NCBI GenBank assembly: GCA_030141605.1
Contig: JAQGDQ010000491.1
Coordinates: 64,001-102,248, forward strand
Source: Tubiluchus corallicola
Lineage: Eukaryota; Priapulida; Priapulimorpha; Priapulimorphida; Tubiluchidae
Direction of reading: 5' to 3'
Length of the DNA: 38,248 nt
How positions within the stretch are numbered: the stretch's first letter is position 1; each line of letters starts with the position of its first letter. Positions 1 through 12,100 of this stretch are shown one piece after another. Position numbers and translations under genes: made by a program. Below the pieces are notes generated by a model. It saw only the letters and a program-made list of their open reading frames with translations. It was not told where the DNA came from and ran no database searches.

Positions 1-135
1 GAATTCTCCGTAGCCGTTGGTGCTCAGGTACTGATGGCAGATGCTGGGAGAATACTGGTTCGAGATGACGATGCGAAAGAGTACTGGCTTAGTCCGGAAC
101 GCCGAATTAAAACTATGCATACTTCTTCGATACAG
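1..135 (+). CDS. MYO7A: Myosin VII exon 1 of window (motor N-terminal SH3-like subdomain)
   Basis: Frame 1 is open from base 1 and encodes residues 1-45, starting [10 protein letters not shown] and including EYWLSP and KTMH. This corresponds to about residue 19 onward of MYO7A. The donor is GTTTGT at 136. The exon continues left of the window, so its true start and the initiator Met are not visible. It ends in phase 0. Confidence 0.93.
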
Positions 136-3100
136 GTTTGTTATGTGCACATTGAGATTTAAAATTTTATAACACTAGGCCTATAAGTGCCTTTCTAAGT
201 AAGTAAGCTTGTACATCATTTTAAGTATGCCTACATAGCACAGCATAGATTTCTTACTTGAATCACAGACATAAGCCAGCTTTATTTGTCCTGAATGGAT
301 TTTTGAAGCCATTTCTAACTTTTTTATTTTAAAATTCATTTACAGTCTTGTTATATGTGCATAGAAGTACAACATTAGCTAAATTTGTTCATGGTCATCA
401 TTCAAAGATAGTTTGGTTTCTCTATGAATACAAACATGTACACATTTGGACCCTGGGAAGTGCAAATCCCTTTTACTTAGTAATCCTTTAGTAACGTAGA
501 TATATAGAATTCTTCAGCTGCTGTTTTATAATGTGACTATAATCAAAGTCATGCAACACGTATCATGCTTCTCTATAAATAAGTAACACATCTCTCTTTT
601 TTGTAGATAAGTATGCTTTGAAACTTCAGTCTCAATTAACAAACGCTCATTAATCATCGTTATAGTTTTTATTTCAATGCAAAGGCAAACATGACTTCTC
701 GACCACAGTGTCATAAAGTGTTCTTTTAAATGTCCATTTGCTTTGCTAATTTGTTTTGAGATGCCTTGGTTCAGCTAACTAAAATTCCTCATTATTTTTC
801 ATCGTTATTGATATTTGACATTTAATTTTATAGTAACTCTTCAAAAGAAATGATTGTTATAATTATTATTTATTTATTTAAAATTTATTTGAGCACATAA
901 AAGCATTATGTAAAAGATTAAAATTTACACCAAAAACTAAGAAATACTGTGACACGCACTATTAATTTAAAGAGGTACCAAAATTTTTGTAAAAAATATA
1001 TACCAAATTTAAAAATGCAAAGCATTGGCTAAAAAACCAGCAGTTACTTCATCAACAACATATCATGCCATCTTCTAAATGTTCTACTATAAAGTCGTAT
1101 ATCAGTTTGGTTTGGTAGCATATATAATTTAGAATAACATTTGCAGACCCAGTCATTCTTGTTCTTAAACTATAGGCAGAGTGATGCAACAGTTCTTAAA
1201 AATGTTTTATATTATTTTCTGCACATATTGTAAAAGTTCGTAAAGATAACATGTTACTCTTCATAAGAGTTTTTGGATCTTGGTTAAACTGCATGCTTTG
1301 AAATTAGCCCATAAGTTATTACAGTATACGCTATTTTGCTTTGCTTTTGTGCAATCTTCAAAATTGTTTTCATAAAAAACACACAAATTGCATACTGTTT
1401 GTCTCAAATCATAGCATAGCATCAGATCTGAAACATAAGCATATAATTTTGCATGGCAGATCAAGTCTGGAGTCAACTGAAACAAGCCTGCAGTCAACTA
1501 GTACAATTTTACAGTAAGCTCAGCAATGTCTGCCCAAGTTCAATAAACCAGGCTAACCTTCTTGCACTTTTGGTGTACACTTGAGTTTTGTAAAGACTTC
1601 ATTGTCTCTAAAGTTTGCCTTGGGGTCTAATGCAGAAACGAAATCTTCCACGAGCAGTTTTGCTTTCAGTTTTGAGAACCTCTTCTTATAATTAATGTAC
1701 TCAGGTATCGGTGTTCAAATGCCTCTTTAGAGTAGGTGTGGCAGCTCTAGGATGATTACAGAAAAAAGTATGCTGCACAAGCAATGTGAAATCTTCCACG
1801 AGCAGTCCTACTTTCAATTTTGTGAGCCTTTTCTTATAATTAATGTACTAGCGGCATCACTTTTCAAATGCGTTTTTGGAGCCAGGTCGGGTAGCTCTAG
1901 GTCTAGGAGGAGCCTAAAAAGTATAGTACACAAACAATTCTAGTTTTGAGGACATTTTCTTATAATTAATGTACTAGCGCCATCTCTTTTCATATGCCTT
2001 TTTGGATTAGGTGTGGCAGCTCTAGGAGGAGCCTAAAATTTTAGTACACAAGCAATGTGAAATCTACTTTCAATGTTGAGGGCCTTTTCTGATAATTAAT
2101 GTGCTAGAAGTAATTCTGTTCAAATGCCTTTGAACTAGGTGTGTTGGCTCTCTAAAAGGACTGTAGAAAAAACTATGCTACACAAGCAATGCTAGACTGC
2201 ATTCCTTGTTCTAAAACTAGGTGGATTGCCTATTTTTCTGCAGGACATGAATTCTGCAGTGCATTTGATTACTTTTTAAGAATTTTGAGCCGTGCCTCCA
2301 TGAAAATGTGAATCAGTGAGCAATCCTCATAATTACGTTTGTATTAATTTTTTGCAGTATCGTTAATTAATGAATTATACAGATAACTAATAACCACTTC
2401 ATCTTTAATAACCACAATTCTTAGCCAGATACAGGGTCTACACGATATTGTCTGTTATTTATGTAATTAAACTGTGTATGTATATTATCACGTGTTATTA
2501 ATAGGTTTACCACAGTTTCAGTGGGTAAAGTTTGTCTGGTAAGATGCATCACCTCATCATAAACACTTGATTGTGCTGAAACAGATCTATGCGGACTGTT
2601 TATTTCTTAATTGTAATCAATGAACCTAGTTACTTTACTTCTAAATAATTTTTAGATCAGATAAATACTAAGTAAAAGGGGCCAAATATTGTATGGAACA
2701 ATTGCATTCTGTAAATGTTTGGAAAGGTCGTTTTATTTCATTATTGATAGCATTTCTTTATAATTAATGTTTAAACATTGATAAACTTTGCAAATTTTAC
2801 TGACAAAAGACATCTAAAGGATTGAAATTGCGCAGCAAACACTTGGCCAACTAAATTGGCAATCATATTCAAATGACTTCTTTGTTTTGCGAGCAATTTT
2901 GCGTGCATAAATTTTTTCTGTAAATTGTTTACTAATGCAATACAAATGAATTTGCAATTTTCTTGAGTTATTAAAACCACCTCAGAGTTATAAAAATTTC
3001 GTCTTGTGCGGAAGTTATTTTTACACTGCAGTCACACCTGCATGCAAGTTCTTTGCCTGGAGCATTTATGATTAAAGAATTGTGAACCAGGCCATCATGC

Positions 3101-6100
3101 TAACCATACCTGGATGAGAAGATTAGAAAATGTACCTGTCATTTATGTCAATTCTGTAGCGCAATATGATTTCCAGTTTAGTTGGCACAGAGTATTTATT
3201 TTGTAATTTCAACCCTTTAGGTGTCTTTTGTCGGTCAAATTTGCAAAGTTTGTCAACGTTTGACAATAAACATGAAGTAAATATTATCAATAATGAAATG
3301 AAACAACCTTGTCAAGCATTTACAGAACAGCATTTGTTCTACATAGTATTTTTTGATCAATCGTAACTCAACAATCAAAGTAACCTGTCATAGCAAACGT
3401 TTACCATAATTATTGGTACATGCAAAAACTTTAAATAAATGCAATATTTTTCCGTTATAGCAATAATTTGAACAAAAATTAAATATCCTGTGTCAGTAAG
3501 GTATTCTTGATAAATTGCAGTAGCTGTAATGGAATACCTGACTGTAGGTGTAGAAAAGAACATTTACAATGCTTGCCATTGTAATGTAAATCTGTAATAG
3601 ATAGCTGGTATCTGTAGACCTTCTTGATTGCTAGTTTTGAACATGTGTCAAAGAGCAGTAAATTTTCCCATGCATTTCTTGAATGCTGGTAGCCATTAAA
3701 ATGGTGTTAAGGCGGTCAGTTTTTGATCATTCTTCCACCTATTGTTACACATTGTGTGCCTTTCCTCTTATAGCGCATTAAGTAGAAGCAGAGTTGGTGT
3801 TATGAAATGCAGTTTCAAATGTTTGGTTTTGCACTTAGTTTAGCCTGTCAGCCTAGATTTGTTTTGTTTAATTATTCTAGAAACTGTTCGGGCATTTGGT
3901 GAATTTTCTCTGCAAGAGCAATTGATGTAACTTTACCCTGAACTGTACATACCTGCTGGGCCATACAAATTACAAAACTAACTCAGAGAACATAATAAAC
4001 CATTTTCAAAATAACTAATAAACTTCGTTAATATATAAAATTTGCATATGCTGTAGTATTATAATAAAAATACTGTAAATGTACTTACTCAGCATGTCGT
4101 AATGAAAGTTCTATATAAATTCTTGAATAAACAAATTGGCATGCCACCTTGATCCAATAACACCAAACCGCTTGTAATATTTAAACTTTATTGCTAGATA
4201 AAATGAGAGTTCGCTTACTTATACAAAACTTCATCAGGTCGTTAGATTACTTAAATTTAGAGTGAATTTAAACAACTAACACAGCTTCAATGACAACAGA
4301 TTACAGGTACCTGGCAACAATAAAATAAGTTAAACCAGTTAATAATAATTTACCCGTAATTAATATTATTTGAAACAAATTTCTGCAGGCGTTTGCATAA
4401 AGCAATGCTAGTATTAGAATTAAGAGGTCTACCCTTATGAATTTGGAGGACCTCGTTTAATCTCAACCTGAAGAAGGTTATTACTAGTAAACAAAATGTA
4501 TTTTTTTCTAGTAATAAATGTTTAAATATTAATGTGTGGTTTGTTGTTATATTATTAACAGTGTCAACGGTTATTATAGAAAATGCTGCTAGCTACTTAT
4601 TTTCTAACTTCCAAAGTTAGCAAAATTAAAGAGAATCAGCAAAATTTTGGAAGTAGTTCATTTTTCATGTAAACTTAAAGCTTATTTACACTTATCTTTG
4701 TGCACAATCCAAAGAATCTAATAAGTTTGACTTTTTCAGGGTGTGGAAGACATGATTGGTCTGGGTGACCTGCACGAGGCTGGTATAATGAGAAACTTAC
4801 TCATCCGATACAATGATAACTTAATATATGTAAGTAAATTTAGTTGAAGGCATTAAATGAAAACTGGAAATAGCTCCAAATAATCTACACTACAACGTAT
4901 TGAAATGGGACACACTGTTTTTTCAAAAGTAACTTTCTTGAAAGAATTATTACCATAGAAACGTAATATTGCATTCACACGGGTAGTCATTCACTGCTAC
5001 ATGCATTTCGTCATTTGCTAATTGGATGGGAAATAGCGCCTGCATCTCGGAAACGCGTGCACAAAAGTACATGCGTTTGGTTCAGTTCATAGGTGTTCAC
5101 TTGTGACTTATGTCGAGAACTACGCTTCTCGAGTAAAAGTGTTTATTGTTGGTTGCATGAATCTGTCCTAACAAACCTGTTTTTGTAGTTTACATTTAAC
5201 TCTGTGTAAACTAGTTTTGGATTCATTCTCAATTAGCAATGCTATCACTTGCATATAGGCTTTCTTTTCAGAAGGTATATATAGTTGTAGCTAGTTTTTC
5301 TAGCTAACTTGGAGTGACATAACATTGCGTTATGGCACTCCAATTCCTCCTTATCGAGGATAATCCGTAGCCAATTATTGGCATGTTGTCAATATATTTG
5401 TATTCTGCAGTGTTTATGTATGAGTAAATTGTTTCACTCATGCTCATTATGACGTGGTAATTAACTTAACGTAGCCAATGGCTTTTGCGTAGCATTTTTG
5501 CTCTATTTTTCTTTCTGTTTGAAACGTAGCATTTAGCTGTATTTATTCGCATTGCCATTATCGTGTAATCGTTCTTTTACATATAGTCCTTGCATATATA
5601 ACTTGTGAAATGTTTGTGTAATGTAAAAATAATTATGCGCATATTTTAACTTTGTCAGTCTTGTTTCCTATAAACGGAATTTCGATATTAACAAACTTGC
5701 AAAATGCGGAATTGAAGTTTAAAATACGAGGGTTTTTGGTCACCTAATAATTGCTTTTCCCCCTTTTGTAAAGAGCTAAAAAGATTAAAAGTTCTAAAAT
5801 ATTTACAAAAACAAAAACCTAACTTCTGTCTAGCACAAATTTTTTCTTTTTTAATCTGTGTTCATGACAACTTAGTTTTCACGTTCATGAGCTTATGCGT
5901 GAACACAGCAGTAAATTTTGGAATTTTGAATTTATGTTTTTGTATGTCGCATTGAATGTTGTATAGTAGCACTGCACTTCACAAATTTTTGCTTTGACAA
6001 ACACGTGCAGCATGCTCACGGAATATTTTTATTGCTGAAAATGATTTTCAATTCTGCTGCCAACGCTGGTTTGCCTGCCATTAGTTAAGTTTTTAACGTA

Positions 6101-9100
6101 TTGTTTAATTATCAGAGACGTCTTAGCACAATTATAGCACCATACTTCAAAATTTGATAGGTAATGAAGAATCATTCTGTTTTCCTTTAACATTATCTTG
6201 TTTTTCTGATACAGCTAACAGTAAACTATACACTGTGTAATATATTGTCACTTCTTTCTTAGACATACACGGGATCAATTCTAGTTGCTGTAAACCCATA
6301 CCAGATCTTACCTATCTATACTGCAGAACAGATTCAGTTGTACAGAAGTAGAAAGATTGGTGAACTTCCGCCGCACATATTCGCAATAGCAGATAATGCT
6401 TACACAAATATGAAACGTTACGGTGACCAGTGCATTATAATCAGGTATTTGCTTAAAACTTGTTATGTGAGAATCTGTTTGCTCTAGCTAACTGTTAATA
6501 GGTGAAATCATGCACAAGGTGACTGAGTTTAGAGCAATTGTCTGCACTCACGAGAACACTTTGTAAAAAAAAAGATAATTTTGTTGAAAATAAAGCAGAT
6601 ATTACTGTCATTTAGTTTTTACCTTTGTAAGTTTTCAATGTAAGGGTGATGGGCAGCATATAATATCTACATTTATATATGTATGTACAAATATGTATGT
6701 ACATAATAATATTTGCAGTACTATTTAAGATGTTTTCCGTATTCTCCATGTTTTAGCGATGATCTTATTATTACCGATTGTGAAAGTACAAACAGTTTCA
6801 CTTCTATTACTGCAGCAGTCATCAAATAATATTCAAAATTAGTAAATTAATTGCATTTTAGTTAATATTCTCAAATTTGCTTTGCTAAAATATAGTCCGG
6901 TGCACGGAAATAATCCATTCAAAATATGACTGTTATCTACCCCGAGGAAGTGTAATGTACCATCCTTACATGATAATAAAGCAGCAAACATTACATGTTA
7001 ATAAATGCGTTATGATACATTTTCATTTAGTGAAGTGTCATATTGACAAAACATTACAATTGAACATGCAACATAAGTCAAGCAAATAGGTAAACTAACT
7101 GTTGTTCAAACTCTCATTTTGCTTTTCTTAGTGGGGAGTCTGGTGCTGGAAAGACAGAAAGTACCAAATTGTGCTTGCAGTATCTGGCAGCCATTAGTGG
7201 ACAACATTCGTGGATAGAACAACAGATTCTTGAATCAAATCCCATATTAGAAGGTATTTGTAATTCTGGTTAGCCACATTTAGCGCACTTGTGTTAGCGC
7301 AATGTGTTCAAAGAAGGGCCTTTAGGCAACCCGTGTTAATTTAGGAATTCTTCAGGGATGACTCAGCACTGCTGTTGACTTTGTGGACTAATATATATAT
7401 ACGTTTGCTTAGCGGGCCCTAGGTACCTAAAGTTTTGCTATTTTCCTTATCTTGAAAAATTCTTTCCCGCAGCAAACTAATTTGATTTTAGCGTGTTTTT
7501 TTTGCTTTGAACTAATTTAATTAGAAACTGGATAAAATAGCTTGCTAAAATTTAAAGTTTATGGCATTGTAAAATCTTGTGACACTCGTGTACATATACA
7601 GGTGAGGCTGACAGGAGTACAGCATGGAATACTAATTAGTATATAACAGGTGTTGCTAGTGCCCTTTACCTGATTGTTCAACAATAGAAATAACTCCTGG
7701 GAAGTTCATTATAATGCTTTTCACGTACTGACTGTGAATACCTTTAAACAGGAAGTTTTATATGATTCCAATTACAAATTTATATTTTTAGAGAGCACTG
7801 GTTAAATTTGTCAATTTACAAAAGAATGTAGTAGCTGTTTTGTTTGCTGCAATTGTTTCCATAACTAGTATTCTCTGTTTGTGCACAAAAAATAACACTT
7901 GGGTACTCCAAAAAATATGGCCATCTAATCCAATGTCCTTTAAACACATTGTTTCTTTATTACAGGCACTTAGAAACATTTATAGTTAAAACACCACAAC
8001 TTTATTAAAGTTTTTAATTTACTTAATTAAAAATAATGTCAAACGTTTCTCATGACAGCAGTAGCGCTGTCGAGACGTATGACATGATTTTTAACTATGT
8101 AAATTAAAAACTTTAATAAAGTTGTGGTGTTTTTTAATTGAAACTTTGAAACATTGAAAGACGTGTTTGCATTGGCTTGGACACTCTTAACGTATGGCAG
8201 TGTGTCAAGCATATATTTTTATGTATTAAATGCCAAATCAAAAGTGTTTTGATAAATAAAGAAAGAGATGAAATCACTTAATCTGGTAAATGATTTTAGA
8301 AACGTTCACAACTGTCATAGATGTAACATGGGGTGCAAAGGGCCAGTATTTTAAGCATAAAGAGGCTAAGGACAACAAACAGTTCTATTAGCAGTAGAGA
8401 ATGATCTGCCGTGTCGCATTAACGAGAACAGAAATATACCTTGCGTTCTTTCTATTATCTTGTTTACTTTAAGTATTTTTAATATCCTCTTTGCATTCAG
8501 TATAAAATTTCATCTTTCTGGAAAACCTTTTTTTCTAACAGATATTGTGTAGAACGTTCTGATGTTGAAAAACATTATTATTGAAGTTATAAATTATAGT
8601 GTTTTCTCATATCCAATTATAAACTTCTAGAATATTATTTACCATATCAACTTACAACTAACCCCCTTTTCTTAATGTACTGCTGATGTTTCAAAACTCT
8701 GTTGTTGGAAATTTTGCCTCTTTAAACAAAGAAGGATATCGTTTTTATAAGTGGTATGCTTTTTTATATTTTTCGTAATCTTCTTACAAACATTTAAGGG
8801 TATCGTGCAAATTTTACTATTCACCTTCGTGTCCTGAACAGTTAGTTGCTAATGTATTTTTATGTGATTAGATAGATGAGTGTTGATAGTTTTGCATGCA
8901 ATTCAGTAATTTACTCACTACACAAATATTTAGTGTACAACGTGTTAATTTCACTTAACTTACTGACAGTTACTATTATGACATTTTAGCTTTTGGCAAT
9001 GCAAAAACAATCCGCAATGACAATTCTAGTCGCTTTGGCAAGTACATAGACATCCATTTCAACAGGCAGGGCATTATAGAAGGTGCAAAAATTGAACAGT

Positions 9101-12100
9101 ATTTACTGGAAAAGTCAAGAATTGTTAGCCAGGTAAACTCCCATTTTTCATTTTTTGGATAAATGGTTATATCAATATCTAAGTCTTGTCATCTTTTTCA
9201 ATGTGTGCTATGATATTTTTTTAATTAGCTGTCTATATCTGGTATTTGAAGTTTATGCAAAAAAATGACAACAAAGAACATGCAGCAACTGTTTTGCATT
9301 TGCAATTATGTATTTTACAAGATTTGTATGTTTTTTGTATGACACTGTGTGGCCCAGGCCCAGTTAAACCAAGAAATAATTTTTCAATTTCACAAACACT
9401 TGATATGAATTCTATGCTTCTTTATTGTTGATATTAATATTTTTGCATGTTACTAACATGTGTATATATAATATATGTATGGTAATATATATATTACCAA
9501 TTTCCAAATGGTTTTTATGTATAAATGTATAAAAAATTCTTACTTAGCAGCATGGCATCATTGTACTGAGTAAACTGTGGTCATTTGTGCATCAAATAAA
9601 GCATGTGTATCTGGTCCCTTCCATCTTTCTTAGTGGTTGTTTTTCAAATCTGGTTTGCCAGAAAAGGTAGAAGAAAAAATACTGCTAGATTGTTAAGTAA
9701 TATTTTTGTCAAACTGATACTGATTGTTATTTCCATTTCTAGCCTCATGAGTGAGGCCACACGTGTGTGTGTGGATTAGGTTATTGGATGTTTATTGTAT
9801 GATTAATATCATTTGCTTAAAGTAATTATGATGTATGTCATATAGTGTGTATTTTATAGGCTCATGATGAGAGGAACTATCATATTTTCTACTGCATGTG
9901 CGACGGTCTCACTGTGGAAGAAAAACGAAAACTAGAATTACAAGACACCAGCAAATATTTTTACCTTATACAAGTAAATATTTCGAAGTTGTTTTTAAAG
10001 AGTTTTTAATTTGTTCTACATGCTTTGATGTGATTTTTGCATGTTAATTTTTCAAAAATTGTATAATCATCACTGCACTATTATAATTTTACTGGTATTA
10101 TAATAATGAACACTATTAACTATTTTTGAATGCCAACTGTGTTCAAGACAATGGTAATAAGTAGTATAACATTTAAAACAGTGTTGTAGTAATTTATTCT
10201 GTAAGAAGCAAACTATTTACACTACTTGTATTTTGTTGCATTTCTTTTAGGGTAAATCTATAGTATGTGAAGGCCGGAGTGATGCAGCTGAATTTGCTGA
10301 TATTCGCTCAGCAATGAAAGTTCTCATGTTTACAGAACCAGAGGTCTGGGAGATAATGAAAATTCTTGCATCGATTCTACATCTCGGCAACATACAGGTG
10401 ACAGGTAAGTAAGCTTGTGAAGTTAATCTCATCAGTCTCACTGTAACACCTGTACCTGTCTGCAATGTGCACATGTGTGATCAGTGAATTAATTCACAAT
10501 TAGATTTTAATGTGCTTTTTTTAATTCTTAATTTTTTATCGTGTATTGGTATTGGAATTAATAGATATCCGATTTTAATTTAATGCATTTTTAATTCATT
10601 TTTCATGTATTTGATGCAAGCTCTGTGGCTTACCGTAGTCCTTGTCTTGGATTCGTTTCTAATGATATTAGATTAACATATACTGAATATTGCTGTTTAC
10701 TGCAGTATTACTTATGAACTTAAGTTGGTGTGCTTCAGGTCAATGGCTGGTGTTTTTCTGACTTTTATCTTGCAACTTTTATTTAAACCAAAAGCCACAA
10801 GGCCTATTATTCTTTTACCTGACATTAAACTGGACGTCACGTTCAATACGAAAGATTCGCATCGGATAAGTGTCATTTATCCGACTTTAGATTTGTGTCG
10901 AAGTATGTCCTGGTTAAGGCATTTTTGTTAGCCAATTTTCTGCATTTTTGTGAATTGGAATGAGTACTAAATCAAAGCTTCACATACTTAAGACAATTTG
11001 CATTGAGAACATGAAATAACGACTTACATTTTGCGAAAAAAAATTGGGATAAACGAAAGTTGAGAATTTTATAGTGTTTTGCAGAGTACTTTTTTTTTGT
11101 TAAAATACAGACATTTTTATGATTTCAGTATATTATAAATTGCTTATAATATTTCACTTTGGCATTCACTTTTGGTATGTTGGTGTCTTTGTTGGTGTCT
11201 TTACAAATTATTTTTGCAATTTTTTGTTTTCTATTATAATAAAAGTAGGAATATTCCAGTATAACTGTAGCTTTTGATTTTGCAAATGCATATGTACAAT
11301 TCAAATAGGTTTTTGCTGAGGAGTTCATAATGCTCTTTTGTAGCTGTACAATGCTTTCCAAACATTTACTTTCATTTACACGGTTTCAGGTCATCAAGTG
11401 AAAAACATTGATGCAACTAAAATCGTGAATGCTGCCGACACAGTCATTCGCGCAGCTTGCACGCTGGAGGTAACCCCGTCGTGTGTGCTCGTATCTCTCT
11501 TTTGCTCGTTGTTTTAGTTTATGGAATGTTTGTTGTTCTAGGTCACCAGGTTAAGAATTTAGATGCATGCCGCATAATGAATGGTCCAGATTCTGCCCAG
11601 CATGCATGTAGACTTTTAGAGGTATACAAAAACATCAATCTTGTAAATGAATTGAATTATTTTATCACCATAACCCACACTGATGGCTAAATCCAAAAAT
11701 AATAAAAAAAATTGGCCCACAGATGCTACGAAAATTAATAATCGTTAAAAGTCTTTATACCTTTTCGTACTAATACCCAAACAAGTATCTTTATTCAGGT
11801 CAAATAAATCGATTAGTTACTTTATATGTATTTGTCTTTTTTTAATGAATATTTTTCATTTTTTTCACTTCAGACATGTCATTCTTTTTGAAATACCCAT
11901 GTGCTATTCAGTTTCCCCTAAACTCAAGTTATACTTCCATGCACATTCTAATTATGCCTTACTTATCTATGAAAACGTCATTTCAAATTCTTGTCAAAAT
12001 ATTTTTATTAGAAGCGAATGTGTTTTGGGACGGTAATTTTCCTGTAATCATGGTATTAAAAGTCATGTTAATATGTGTCAAAGTCAGACATGTTTAACAA

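Larger units (their letters stand above)
136..4739. other. Intron 1 (4.6 kb), repeat-bearing
   Basis: The longest intron in the window. It holds a degenerate four-copy tandem repeat (about 1640-2196) and a long inverted repeat (2768-3273), listed separately. The remainder is AT-rich with no convincing coding signal. A first intron of this size could hold regulatory sites, but I see no specific one. Confidence 0.8.

Noticed and set aside
8700-8990. A further alternative copy of other motor exons
   Set aside because: I looked in the introns around exons 2-15 for repeated exon-like protein signatures. Beyond 8a/8b, 10a/10b and the exon 12 fragment none was seen.
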